Assembly (NCBI GenBank): GCA_016295455.1
Contig: JAEDLE010000001.1
Location: forward strand, 1 to 58,238
DNA from: Bacteroidales bacterium
GTDB taxonomy: Bacteria > Bacteroidota > Bacteroidia > Bacteroidales > UBA932
Length of the DNA stretch: 58,238 nucleotides
Reading direction: 5' to 3'
The position numbers were made by a program, and so were the translations under genes. Shown here piece after piece: positions 17,243 to 25,797 of the stretch. Positions within the stretch are counted from its first letter, which is position 1. Each line of letters starts with the position of its first letter. The notes under the pieces were generated by a model. That model had not been told where the DNA came from. It saw nothing but the letters and a program-made list of their open reading frames with translations, and did no database searches.

Positions 17243-17916
17243 GGAAGACGCTTGCAATCCTGGCAGCGGCGCTGCTGCTCCCCTCCTGCGCCAAGGACGC
17301 CGCAGTACCTGTCGGCGATGTGACCACGGCGGGTTTCGTTCGCGAGGCTGCCCTGGTGGACGACACGGGGCAGATATTCAACATCTGCGAAGACAGCAGC
17401 GATGCAGGCCTGAATGACGGGGACAGGGTGATCGCAACCTTCGACATACTCCGGAAGAATACGGACGGCAGCTACGACATAAGCATCACCGATGCGGAGA
17501 AACCCCTCTGCAAGGCAGCCGTGGAGGAAAGCGACATCGAGGGAGACGACCCCATATCAATAGACAACGGCTGGATTTCCGGAACCTATCTCAATCTCCG
17601 CATGCACCTGATACTCAAGAATTCAAGTTCAACCGTGCACAGGCTTGAACTGGTGCGTTACAGTCCCGGGGAGACCGACACCCTGAGACTCAGGCTCAGG
17701 CACGATGCATATGGCGACGTGTTTGACGGCAGCCAGAACCCGTCCGGATTCGTGGCGGGAACGACCTGGGCGAGCTTTGACCTGAAAGAGCTGATTCCTT
17801 CAGGAAAGAAGGAGATTCCCGTGACCATACGGAGCCGCCGCTATAGCGAAAGGCTAGGAAGCATCGACTACACCTCCACCGAGCTCTACAGCATCAAGGG
17901 CAAGATAAGTCTCTGA
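17239..17916 (+). CDS. NigD-like lipoprotein
   Basis: 225 residues. The lipobox LLPSC (Cys about residue 17) gives a lipoprotein. Two beta-rich domains follow: an OB-like N-terminal half (LNDGDRVIATFDILRKNTDG) and a C-terminal half with LNLRMHLILKNSS and LRLRHDAYGDV, resembling the NigD-like family of Bacteroidales, whose biochemical role is not established. It overlaps the Fur-family gene by 4 bp, so the regulator and lipoprotein are made together. A bidirectional terminator follows. Confidence 0.75.
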   Translation: MRKTLAILAAALLLPSCAKDAAVPVGDVTTAGFVREAALVDDTGQIFNICEDSSDAGLNDGDRVIATFDILRKNTDGSYDISITDAEKPLCKAAVEESDIEGDDPISIDNGWISGTYLNLRMHLILKNSSSTVHRLELVRYSPGETDTLRLRLRHDAYGDVFDGSQNPSGFVAGTTWASFDLKELIPSGKKEIPVTIRSRRYSERLGSIDYTSTELYSIKGKISL

Positions 17917-17933
17917 CATTCAACAAGAAAATA

Positions 17934-17968
17934 AAAAAGCCGGGTGAATCGAACTTCATCCGGCTTTC
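17934..17968. terminator. Bidirectional intrinsic terminator
   Basis: Stem AAAGCCGGGTGAA (17936-17948) / TTCATCCGGCTTT (17955-17967) with one wobble, A-run before and T-run after. It separates the NigD-like gene from the minus-strand tRNA-His. Confidence 0.85.
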
Positions 17969-17971
17969 CCG

Positions 17972-18048
17972 TGGGGTATCCAGTGGGGCTCGAACCCACG
18001 ACACCCAGAACCACAATCTGGTGCTCTACCAACTGAACTATGGATACC
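17972..18048 (-). tRNA. tRNA-His (anticodon GTG)
   Basis: 77 nt on the minus strand including an encoded CCA. The anticodon stem CCAGA/TCTGG encloses TTGTGGT. The extra 5' G pairs with C73, the tRNA-His identity element. D-arm GTTC..GAGC and T-arm GTGGG/CCCAC around TTCGAGC are complete. CCA is encoded here but not in the tRNA-Pro or tRNA-Arg of this window. Confidence 0.96.
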
Positions 18049-18060
18049 ATGTTGGGATTG

Positions 18061-18068
18061 CAAAGGTA
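18061..18068 (-). promoter_or_regulatory. Promoter box of tRNA-His
   Basis: Minus-strand TACCTTTG, 12 bp upstream of the mature 5' end. Confidence 0.65.
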
Positions 18069-18140
18069 CGCAATAATTCCTAAAAAGCAATAGCGTGCCA
18101 ATTTTTTTTTAAAATCGGCATATTCCCCCGATTAATTGCC

Positions 18141-18148
18141 TATATTTG
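18141..18148 (+). promoter_or_regulatory. Promoter box of the carboxyltransferase operon
   Basis: TATATTTG, 87 bp upstream of the ATG at 18236. It leaves a structured leader of about 80 nt. Confidence 0.65.
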
Positions 18149-18157
18149 TACGATTTT

Positions 18158-18197
18158 GGGTTTTTGTAACCCGGTCCGGACCGGCGCCGCAAGCCGG
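18158..18197 (+). promoter_or_regulatory. Leader RNA with overlapping alternative hairpins
   Basis: Three inverted repeats share bases: GGGTT/AACCC (18158-18172), CCGGTCC/GGACCGG (18171-18184) and CCGGC/GCCGG (18181-18197, followed by AAAAAA). They cannot all form at once, so the leader could switch structure. No known riboswitch class was recognised. Confidence 0.4.
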
Positions 18198-18235
18198 AAA
18201 AAAGAAAACGGAATAACAATAGTCATATCACATTT

Positions 18236-20020
18236 ATGAAAGGTGAAATCAAATTCTCCCTCGTCTACAGGGATATGTGGCAGTCATCCGGAAAATACGT
18301 CCCGAGAGTCGACCAGCTCGTGGAAGTGGCTCCTGCGATCATTGACATGGGCTGCTTCGACAGGGTCGAGACCAACGGAGGCGCATTCGAGCAGGTGAAC
18401 CTCCTGTTCGGCGAGAACCCTAACGTGGCCGTACGCAAATGGACCGCGCCGTTCCACAAGGCCGGAATCCAGACCCATATGCTCGAGAGAGGACTCAACG
18501 CCCTCCGAATGAACCCTGTACCGGCAGACGTGAGGGAACTGATGTTCAAGGTGAAGAAGAAGCAGGGCACCGACATCGCCAGGTCCTTCTGCGGACTGAA
18601 CGACCACAGGAATCTCAAGCTTTCCGTCGAATATGCCAAGAAGGGAGGCATGATCTCCCAGGTGGCGCTCTCCATCACCAACTCACCTGTCCACACCGTC
18701 GAATACTATATGGGCATAGTCGACAAGGTGGTGGAATATGGTGCTGACGAGATCTGTCTCAAGGACATGGCCGGCATAGGCCGCCCAAATTTCCTCGCTC
18801 AGCTCACTTCACAGATCAAGAAGAAATACCCTCACATCAAGGTACAGTACCACGGACACACAGGTCCCGGCTTCTCCCCTGCCTCAATGCTGGAGGTGGC
18901 ACGCGCTGGCGCCGACTATCTCGACGTTGCAGTGGAGCCGCTCTCATGGGGCAAGGTCCATCCTGACGTGATCACCATCAGGGAGATGATGAAGGCCGAC
19001 GGCTTCAAGGTCAAGGACCTCAACATGGACGCATATATGGAAGTGAGGAGACTCACCCAGAAGTTCATCGACGACTTCCTCGGCTACTGGATCAACCCTT
19101 CCAACGCGAAGATGTCCTCACTCCTGGTGGGCTGCGGACTTCCGGGCGGAATGATGGGCTCGATGATGGCCGACCTCAAGGGCTTCCAGGGCGCGATAAA
19201 CGCTACCGAAAGGGCGCACGGCAGACCGGAGATGAGTCTCGACACCCTGATGGTCAAGCTCTTCCAGGAAGTTGAATACGTATGGCCCCGCCTGGGATAT
19301 CCACCGCTCGTGACCCCGTTCAGCCAGTATGTGAAGAACACCGCGCTGATGAACCTGCTCAACACCCTCAACGGCAAGCCGAGATGGACCACCATCGACA
19401 AGGACACCTGGGGCATGATACTCGGAAAGATGGGCAAGCTCCCGGGCGAACTCGCTCCGGAAATCGTGGAACTCGCAAAGGAGAAAGGCCTCGAATTCTA
19501 CACCGGAGACCCTCAAGACCCATATCCGGACGAGCTTCCTAAGTTCAGGCAGATGATGAAGGAAGAAGGCTGGGACGAAGGCGAGGACCAGGAGGAACTC
19601 TTCGAATTCGCAATGCACGAGCGCCAGTACCGCGACTACAGGAGCGGCATCGCAAAACAGCGCTTCAACACCGAGCTCGAAGACCTCAAGAAGAAAGCCG
19701 GAGCCCCTATCACGGTCGTAAGGCCGGTAGTCGAGATGCCGGAATTCGACGTAAAGGAATATGCCGACAGATACCCTCACGCCGTTCCTCTCCAGGCTCC
19801 TGCAAAGGGCAAGCTCATGTGGGAATATGACGTCGTGGACAACTCCGCCGCACCTATAGCAGGAACAGCCGTAAAGGCCGGAGAGCCTGCAGGTTACGTC
19901 CAGACCGCATATGGTATGGAGGAGATAATTCCTGCAGTTGACGGCCGCATCGTCGCAGTCCTCGGAAAGCAGGGCAAGGAAGTGGTCAAGGGAGAAATCG
20001 TCGCATTCGTCGAGAAATAG
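18236..20020 (+). CDS. Oxaloacetate decarboxylase alpha / pyruvate carboxylase B-like carboxyltransferase without biotin lysine
   Basis: 594 residues. The N-terminal carboxyltransferase TIM barrel (about 1-300) has RDMWQS, a metal-linked lysine in CLKDMAG and the His-x-His of YHGHTGPG. A middle conserved PYC/OADA domain follows (about 300-470). The C-terminal 70 residues look like a biotinyl/lipoyl domain (APIAGTAVKAGEPAGY, then GRIVAVLGKQGKEVVKGEIVAFVEK), but the modified lysine of the usual AMKM motif is replaced: TAYGMEE puts Tyr559 at that position. Either biotin is carried by another protein or the tail has another role. No oadB or oadG homologue is adjacent; a HAD phosphatase gene follows by 24 bp. 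Confidence 0.85.
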   Translation: MKGEIKFSLVYRDMWQSSGKYVPRVDQLVEVAPAIIDMGCFDRVETNGGAFEQVNLLFGENPNVAVRKWTAPFHKAGIQTHMLERGLNALRMNPVPADVRELMFKVKKKQGTDIARSFCGLNDHRNLKLSVEYAKKGGMISQVALSITNSPVHTVEYYMGIVDKVVEYGADEICLKDMAGIGRPNFLAQLTSQIKKKYPHIKVQYHGHTGPGFSPASMLEVARAGADYLDVAVEPLSWGKVHPDVITIREMMKADGFKVKDLNMDAYMEVRRLTQKFIDDFLGYWINPSNAKMSSLLVGCGLPGGMMGSMMADLKGFQGAINATERAHGRPEMSLDTLMVKLFQEVEYVWPRLGYPPLVTPFSQYVKNTALMNLLNTLNGKPRWTTIDKDTWGMILGKMGKLPGELAPEIVELAKEKGLEFYTGDPQDPYPDELPKFRQMMKEEGWDEGEDQEELFEFAMHERQYRDYRSGIAKQRFNTELEDLKKKAGAPITVVRPVVEMPEFDVKEYADRYPHAVPLQAPAKGKLMWEYDVVDNSAAPIAGTAVKAGEPAGYVQTAYGMEEIIPAVDGRIVAVLGKQGKEVVKGEIVAFVEK

Positions 20021-20044
20021 GCAAACCGGTCCGGCTGAAGGGAT

Positions 20045-20899
20045 ATGGAAAAGGAGAAACTCTCGCGCATCAGGCATCTGGCCCTGGATATGGACGGAAC
20101 CATATACCTGGGCAGCAGGATATTCCCCTTCACCATACCCTTCCTCGAAAAGATGAAGGCGGCGGGGATAGGAATCTCCTTCCTCACCAACAACCCGACC
20201 AGGTCCGTGCAGGACTACCTTGACAAGCTCGCGAAGATGGGCATAGAAGCCACGGAGGACGGAATGTACACCACCTCCCTGGCCGCGATAGACTATATAA
20301 AGGAACACCACCCGCAGGCAAGGAGGCTCTTTCTGCTGGGCACTCCGAGCATGGCGGAACAGTTCCGCAAGGCGGGCTACGAAGAATGCGCCGACGACCC
20401 CGGGGACGTCCCTGACGTGCTTGTGGTGGCATTCGACACGACCCTCACCTACTCCAGGCTCTGCCGAGCGGCATACTGGGCCTCACAGGGCATCCCATAT
20501 GTCGCCACCAATCCTGACAGGGTATGTCCTACCGACAAGCCGACCGTGCTGGTGGACTGCGGCTCGCTCCAGAAATGCATAGAGCACGCCACGGGCAGGA
20601 AGCCCGACATAGTGCTCGGAAAACCGGATCCGACCATGCTCCAGGGCATAATGCACAGGCACGGGCTCAAGCCGGAGGAGATAGCGATGGTGGGAGACAG
20701 GATCTACACCGACACGGCGATGGCGCACAACGCCGGAGCTGTCGGAGTACTGGTACTCTCGGGCGAAACCACCATGGAGACCGTGAAGAAGGTGCAGGCC
20801 GACGCGGCGACCAATCCCGAACCGGAATTCTACCCTCCTGACCTGGTGGTCAACAACATAGCCGAACTGGGCGAGCTGCTGCTGGAAAACCGCGGGTAA
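20045..20899 (+). CDS. HAD-IIA (NagD/phosphoglycolate phosphatase-like) hydrolase
   Basis: 284 residues. Motif I LALDMDGTIYLG (nucleophile Asp and general acid Asp), motif II SFLTNNPTRS, motif III Lys in GKPDPTM and motif IV MVGDRIYTD are in order, with a C2-type cap between motifs II and III. Members dephosphorylate small phosphometabolites; the substrate cannot be inferred. It is probably co-transcribed with the carboxyltransferase gene 24 bp upstream. Confidence 0.88.
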   Translation: MEKEKLSRIRHLALDMDGTIYLGSRIFPFTIPFLEKMKAAGIGISFLTNNPTRSVQDYLDKLAKMGIEATEDGMYTTSLAAIDYIKEHHPQARRLFLLGTPSMAEQFRKAGYEECADDPGDVPDVLVVAFDTTLTYSRLCRAAYWASQGIPYVATNPDRVCPTDKPTVLVDCGSLQKCIEHATGRKPDIVLGKPDPTMLQGIMHRHGLKPEEIAMVGDRIYTDTAMAHNAGAVGVLVLSGETTMETVKKVQADAATNPEPEFYPPDLVVNNIAELGELLLENRG

Positions 20900-20945
20900 A
20901 AGCCCGGCATATGCGGCAGGCATTTTTTGAAATAAAGGAGTCACT

Positions 20946-20980
20946 TAGCCGTTTCCTTCCATTGGGAAACGGCTATTTCG
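20946..20980 (+). terminator. Hairpin between the HAD gene and radC
   Basis: Perfect 11-bp stem TAGCCGTTTCC (20946-20956) / GGAAACGGCTA (20965-20975), followed only by a short T-run. It is probably a terminator, though it lies just 20 bp before the radC ATG and could also act in the radC leader. Confidence 0.6.
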
Positions 20981-20995
20981 TCATATCTTGCCCCC

Positions 20996-21676
20996 ATGAA
21001 GATGAAGGAAATGGGCTTGGACGAGCGCCCGGTGGAAAAAATGCTCGGCAAGGGAGCCGGAGCCCTGAGCAATTCGGAGCTGCTGGCGGTGCTGCTCAGG
21101 AGCGGCACTTCGGGTATGAACGTGATGGAACTCTCGAGGACGCTGCTGGGCGGAGCGGATAATTCCCTGACCAGACTGTCCGCCATGTCGGTGGAGCAGC
21201 TGACCAGGCTGCCGGGACTGGGCAGGACCAAGGCAGCGGTACTGCAGGCAGCCTTCGAACTGGGCAGGCGCTTCCAGTCCGAACGCTGCTGGGAAGGGAA
21301 AGAAACCATAGACGGAGCCGACAAAGTCTTCGCCATCATGTCGCCCCTGCTGAAAGGCCTGACCCACGAGCAGCTGTGGGTACTCTTCCTCAACAGGGCG
21401 AACTTCCTCATAGGCAAGGAAATGCTCAGCCGGGGCGGGATGAGCGCCACGGTAATTGACCAGAAGATGGTGATAATCAGAGCGATGGAAAAGAAGGCAA
21501 GTTCAGTCATCATAGTCCACAACCATCCTTCCGGAAACCCCAGGCCCGGTATGGAAGACCTCAAGCAGACCCAAAGGCTGCGCGAAGCCCTGAAGAACGT
21601 GGACCTGACGCTCACCGACCACGTCATCATATGCGATGACGGCTACTACAGTTTCGCACAGGATAGTCAACGCTGA
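20996..21676 (+). CDS. radC: RadC-family JAMM protein
   Basis: 226 residues. The N-terminal helix-hairpin-helix region (LTRLPGLGRTKAAVLQAAFELGRR) precedes a JAB1/MPN domain with the metal motif HNHPSGNPRPGMED (His-x-His-x10-Asp). The family was once linked to DNA repair, but its true function is unsettled. Met1, Met3 and Met6 are all possible starts. Confidence 0.92.
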   Translation: MKMKEMGLDERPVEKMLGKGAGALSNSELLAVLLRSGTSGMNVMELSRTLLGGADNSLTRLSAMSVEQLTRLPGLGRTKAAVLQAAFELGRRFQSERCWEGKETIDGADKVFAIMSPLLKGLTHEQLWVLFLNRANFLIGKEMLSRGGMSATVIDQKMVIIRAMEKKASSVIIVHNHPSGNPRPGMEDLKQTQRLREALKNVDLTLTDHVIICDDGYYSFAQDSQR

Positions 21677-21744
21677 GCCCGCCCCCTGTCACGCGCCGAT
21701 GGGTTCAGTAACCGGGCAGAGTGAATTATTGAGTGAAAAATGGT

Positions 21745-21752
21745 TATATTTG
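21745..21752 (+). promoter_or_regulatory. Promoter box of upp
   Basis: TATATTTG, 25 bp before the ATG at 21778. It overlaps the longer in-frame extension from 21733 and so supports the later start. Confidence 0.65.
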
Positions 21753-21777
21753 TCCGGAGCACAAAAAAACGGACAAT

Positions 21778-22428
21778 ATGAAAGTCATAAACCTTGGAAA
21801 AACAGACAGCGTACTCAACAACTTCATCGCCCAGATCCGCGACAAATCCATCCAGAAAGACAGGATGCGCTTCCGCACCAACCTCAAAAGGATAGGACAG
21901 ATTTTCGGCTATGAGATCAGCAAAGTCCTGGAATATGGCAACCTCCAGGTGGAGACCCCGCTTGGCATAGCCAGCATCGACACCTGCCGGACCAGACTGG
22001 TCATAGCAACCATACTGCGCGCCGGAATACCGCTCCACGAGGGTTTGCTCGACTGTTTCGACAACGCCGACAGCGCTTTCGTGGCCGCCTACAGGAAATA
22101 CGACAGGGGCGACAAGTTTCACATCAACATCGAATATGCCACCATGCCTCCGCTGGAAGGCAAGGTACTGATGCTGGCTGACACTATGCTGGCCACGGGT
22201 GCGTCGGTAGAACTGACCCTGGACAGGCTCTGCAGGGACGGCAGGCCCGATCACGTGCATCTGGTATGCCCGATTGCGAGCGCATATGCGGTGGAATACC
22301 TCCAGAAAAGGCTCGACGACGACGTGACGCTTTGGACTGCGGCAATCGACGAGGAACTCACCAGCCAGTCCTACATAGTGCCCGGTCTGGGCGATGCCGG
22401 AGACCTGGCATATGGCGAGAAAATCTGA
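21778..22428 (+). CDS. upp: Uracil phosphoribosyltransferase
   Basis: 216 residues from the promoter-supported ATG. It converts uracil and PRPP to UMP. The PRPP-binding signature is VLMLADTMLATGASVELTL, and the uracil-binding end reads YIVPGLGDAGDLAYG. It keeps the RFRTNLKRIG segment of the family near the N terminus. The following protease gene starts 31 bp later. Confidence 0.94.
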   Translation: MKVINLGKTDSVLNNFIAQIRDKSIQKDRMRFRTNLKRIGQIFGYEISKVLEYGNLQVETPLGIASIDTCRTRLVIATILRAGIPLHEGLLDCFDNADSAFVAAYRKYDRGDKFHINIEYATMPPLEGKVLMLADTMLATGASVELTLDRLCRDGRPDHVHLVCPIASAYAVEYLQKRLDDDVTLWTAAIDEELTSQSYIVPGLGDAGDLAYGEKI

Positions 22429-22459
22429 AAACAATCCAAACAATACAAAAGACAGAATC

Positions 22460-25400
22460 ATGACCCTTACATTACGCAGAATCTGCGCTCTTGCAAGCGC
22501 AGTTCTCCTGGCGCTGACGTCGGCATATGCCGCAGATGGCGCACTCTGGATGAGATACCCTTCCATCTCACCCGACGGAAAGACCATAGCATTCTCATAT
22601 CAGGGCTCCATATACACCGTTCCTGCCACCGGCGGGAAGGCAACGAGGCTGACCCTCGGCGACGACTACTGCAATATGCCGGTATGGTCGCCTGACGGCA
22701 GGGAGATAGCCTATGCCTGCGATGCATTCGGGGCCTTCGACATCTTCACGATTCCGTCCGCGGGCGGCCCGTCCGCCAGGGTGACATTGCACTCGGCAAG
22801 CGAGTACCCATATGCATATTCGCCTGACGGCCAGAAGATTTACTATAGCGCAGCCATAGGGCAGAACGCCCTGAGCGCTGTCACCGGAGCGGCCAGGCTC
22901 GGAGAACTCTACCGCATAGACAGGAAGGGCGGCAGGCCGGAAAGGGTGACCCCTACCCCGGCGGAGGAAATCTCCTTCGCGCCGGACGGGAAATCCTTCG
23001 TCTATCAGGACAGGAAGGGCTCGGAGAACAACTGGAGAAAGCACCAGACCTCATCCGTGGCAAGGGACATCTGGTCCTGTGACCTGGAGAGCGGAGTCCA
23101 CACCATGCTGACCCGCGACGTGCACGACGACAGGATGCCGCGCTACAGCGCCGACGGCTCTACCATATACTTCCTCAGCGAAAGGAGCGGCAGCTTCAAC
23201 GTCTGGGAGATGAAAGGCGGAAATGAAGCCTCCGCGAGACAGCTCACAAACTTCGACACCCACCCGGTTCGTTTCCTCAGCGCAGCCCTCGACGGCACCC
23301 TCTGCTTCGGATACAACGGCGGCATATACACCTATGACTCAAAACGCGGCACCCGCAAGGTCGACATCGAGATCCAGGACACCGGCATCCCCGGAAAGAA
23401 AGAGTTCCTGAACGTTTCCGGAGGCAATGAATATGTCATCTCGCCCGACGGCAAGGAAGTGGCCTTCACATACAGGGGCGACGTCTTCGTGACTTCGTCC
23501 GAATATGCCACCACGAAACAGGTGAGCGCGACTCCCCAGACGGAGAAAGGCCTGACTTTCAGCAAGGACGGCCGCAAGCTCTATTATGCCTCGGAGAGGG
23601 ACGGCATGTGGGACATATATGTCAGTTCGCTGGTAAGGGACGCCGATCCGGGCTTTGCCAACGCAACCCTGCTCAGGGAAGAGCGTTTCTTCGGCGACAG
23701 GGAGCACGAAAGGACCTGTCCGGACATATCTCCTGACGGAAAGAAGCTCGCCTTCGTACAGGACAGGGACAAGCTGATGGTGATGGACCTGGCGAGCGGA
23801 GCCGTGACGATGGTGACCGACGGCTCGAAGCACTACTCCACCACAGGCTCGATGGACTACAGCTGGTCTCCTGACAGCAAGTGGTTCGCGCTCAGCTACA
23901 CCGCCAACGGACACGACCCTTATTCGGACATAGCGATAGTCAGCGCGGCCGGCGGTGAAATCATCAACCTCACCCGCACGGGCTACTTCGACATGGCACC
24001 GGTATGGTCCGCCGACGGCAACGTCATACTCTTCGCCACCGACAGGTACGGAATGCGCAGCCACGCATCCTGGGGCTCGCTTGAGGACGTCATGGCCATA
24101 TTCCTCAACAGGAAGGCATATGACGAGTTCTGCATGAGCGAGGAGGAGAAGGAGCTCCACGACAAGGCGGAGAAGGACAGGAAGGAGAAGGAAGATGCCG
24201 CAAAGGAAGAGGGCAAGGACAAGAAAAAGAAGAAGGACACCGCCGAGGAAGAAGCCCCGAAGGACGGAGTGAAGGACATCGCCGTCGAGACCGACAGGAT
24301 AGAGGAAAGGATAGTGAGGCTCACCCCGATTTCCGGTTCGCTGTCCTCATACACACTCGACAAGGAAGGCAAGACCCTCTATTACATAGCAACTTACGGA
24401 CGCCAGAGCGAGATGTTCAAATGCGATTTCAGGAAGGGTTCCAGTCCGAAGAAGATTCAGGACATAGACGGAAGCCTGGCATGGGACAGCAAGTATGAGA
24501 ACCTCTTCATCTTCGGCCGCGGCATATCCAGGATGAAGGGCGGCAACGGCAGTCCGGAGAGCGTGGCCGTCAGCGCCAGGCTCGAATACGACCCTGCCGC
24601 CGAGAGAGCCTATCTCTACGACCATATATGGAAACAGGAGAAGGAGCGTTTCTACAGCGTTGACCTCCACGGAGTCGACTGGGTGCTGATGGGCGACAAC
24701 TACAGGCAGTTCCTCCCGAGCATAGACAATGACTATGATTTCGCGGAACTCGCCAGCGAGCTGCTCGGAGAGCTGAACGTGTCCCACACCGGAGCGATGT
24801 ACCGCCCATCATCCGAGACCGGTGACGATGCGACGGCCGAGCTGGGACTCTTCTTCTCCGACGACTTCGGCGGTGACGGTCTTCTCGTGGAGGAAGTTGT
24901 GGACGGCGGGCCTTTCGACAAGGCGGCTTCGAAGGTTGCGTCCGGAGACCTGCTCCTGGCCATCGACGGCGAGGAAATCATCGCGGGAGAGGACTGGTAC
25001 CATATGCTCAACAGGAAGGCCGGAAAGAAGGTGCTCTGCTCGTTCCGCAAGGCGGACGGAAGCGCATTCGAGGAAATCGTGACCCCTGTCAGCATATCCG
25101 CGATGCGTTCGCTGCTCTACAGGCGCTGGGTAAAGAACAACGCCCGTATGGTTGAGGAACTCTCCGGCGGCAGGCTCGGCTATGTCCACATCGAATCCAT
25201 GGACGACGAAAGCTACAGGACGATATATGCCGACATACTCGGCAAATACTATCACTGCGACGGCATAGTCATCGACACCAGGTACAACGGAGGCGGACGC
25301 CTGCACGAGGACATCGAAATCCTCTTCAGCGGCACCAAGTACCTCACCCAGGTGGTTAGGGGCAAGGAAGCCTGCGACATGCCAAGCCGCAGATGGAACA

Positions 25401-25732
25401 AGGCTTCGATCATGGTGACCGGGGAGTACAACTACTCCAACGCGCACGGAACCCCTTGGGTATATCAGCATATGGGCATAGGCAGCGTGGTCGGCATGCC
25501 GGTTCCGGGCACCATGACCAGCGTGAACTGGGAGTACACCCAGAATCCGGACCTGGTCTTCGGCATACCTGTGGTGGGCTACAGGAAGGCCGACGGAGGC
25601 TATCTGGAGAACTGCCAGCTCGAGCCTGACTACAAGGTCGCGAACACGACGGAGACCCTCTCCGAAGGCCGTGACCTCCAGCTGGAGAAGGCCGTGGAGA
25701 TACTCCTGCGCCAGATTGACGGAAAAGAGTAA
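22460..25732 (+). CDS. Tricorn-like protease (PD40 propellers, PDZ, S41 peptidase), secreted
   Basis: 1090 residues from the ATG at 22460, where a signal peptide begins (MTLTLRRICALASAV to AYAAD). Many WD40-like/PD40 blades (SPDGKTIAFSYQGSIY, WSPDGREIAYACDAF and so on) span about 30-540. A very charged Lys/Glu linker (about 555-610) precedes the core and PDZ domain (FSDDFGGDGLLVEEVVDGG). The S41 domain has DTRYNGGGRLHEDI and EYNYSNAHGTPW, where the Ser is the likely nucleophile by analogy with tricorn. It probably degrades peptides in the periplasm. A bidirectional terminator follows. Confidence 0.9.
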   Translation: MTLTLRRICALASAVLLALTSAYAADGALWMRYPSISPDGKTIAFSYQGSIYTVPATGGKATRLTLGDDYCNMPVWSPDGREIAYACDAFGAFDIFTIPSAGGPSARVTLHSASEYPYAYSPDGQKIYYSAAIGQNALSAVTGAARLGELYRIDRKGGRPERVTPTPAEEISFAPDGKSFVYQDRKGSENNWRKHQTSSVARDIWSCDLESGVHTMLTRDVHDDRMPRYSADGSTIYFLSERSGSFNVWEMKGGNEASARQLTNFDTHPVRFLSAALDGTLCFGYNGGIYTYDSKRGTRKVDIEIQDTGIPGKKEFLNVSGGNEYVISPDGKEVAFTYRGDVFVTSSEYATTKQVSATPQTEKGLTFSKDGRKLYYASERDGMWDIYVSSLVRDADPGFANATLLREERFFGDREHERTCPDISPDGKKLAFVQDRDKLMVMDLASGAVTMVTDGSKHYSTTGSMDYSWSPDSKWFALSYTANGHDPYSDIAIVSAAGGEIINLTRTGYFDMAPVWSADGNVILFATDRYGMRSHASWGSLEDVMAIFLNRKAYDEFCMSEEEKELHDKAEKDRKEKEDAAKEEGKDKKKKKDTAEEEAPKDGVKDIAVETDRIEERIVRLTPISGSLSSYTLDKEGKTLYYIATYGRQSEMFKCDFRKGSSPKKIQDIDGSLAWDSKYENLFIFGRGISRMKGGNGSPESVAVSARLEYDPAAERAYLYDHIWKQEKERFYSVDLHGVDWVLMGDNYRQFLPSIDNDYDFAELASELLGELNVSHTGAMYRPSSETGDDATAELGLFFSDDFGGDGLLVEEVVDGGPFDKAASKVASGDLLLAIDGEEIIAGEDWYHMLNRKAGKKVLCSFRKADGSAFEEIVTPVSISAMRSLLYRRWVKNNARMVEELSGGRLGYVHIESMDDESYRTIYADILGKYYHCDGIVIDTRYNGGGRLHEDIEILFSGTKYLTQVVRGKEACDMPSRRWNKASIMVTGEYNYSNAHGTPWVYQHMGIGSVVGMPVPGTMTSVNWEYTQNPDLVFGIPVVGYRKADGGYLENCQLEPDYKVANTTETLSEGRDLQLEKAVEILLRQIDGKE

Positions 25733-25737
25733 AGACC

Positions 25738-25776
25738 AAAACAGGCTTCAGCACCAGATCGGCTGAAGCCTGTTTT
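25738..25776. terminator. Bidirectional intrinsic terminator
   Basis: Perfect 15-bp stem AAAACAGGCTTCAGC (25738-25752) / GCTGAAGCCTGTTTT (25762-25776) between the convergent protease and miaB genes. Confidence 0.92.
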
Positions 25777-25797
25777 GCTATCGGAGCGGGCCGTAGC

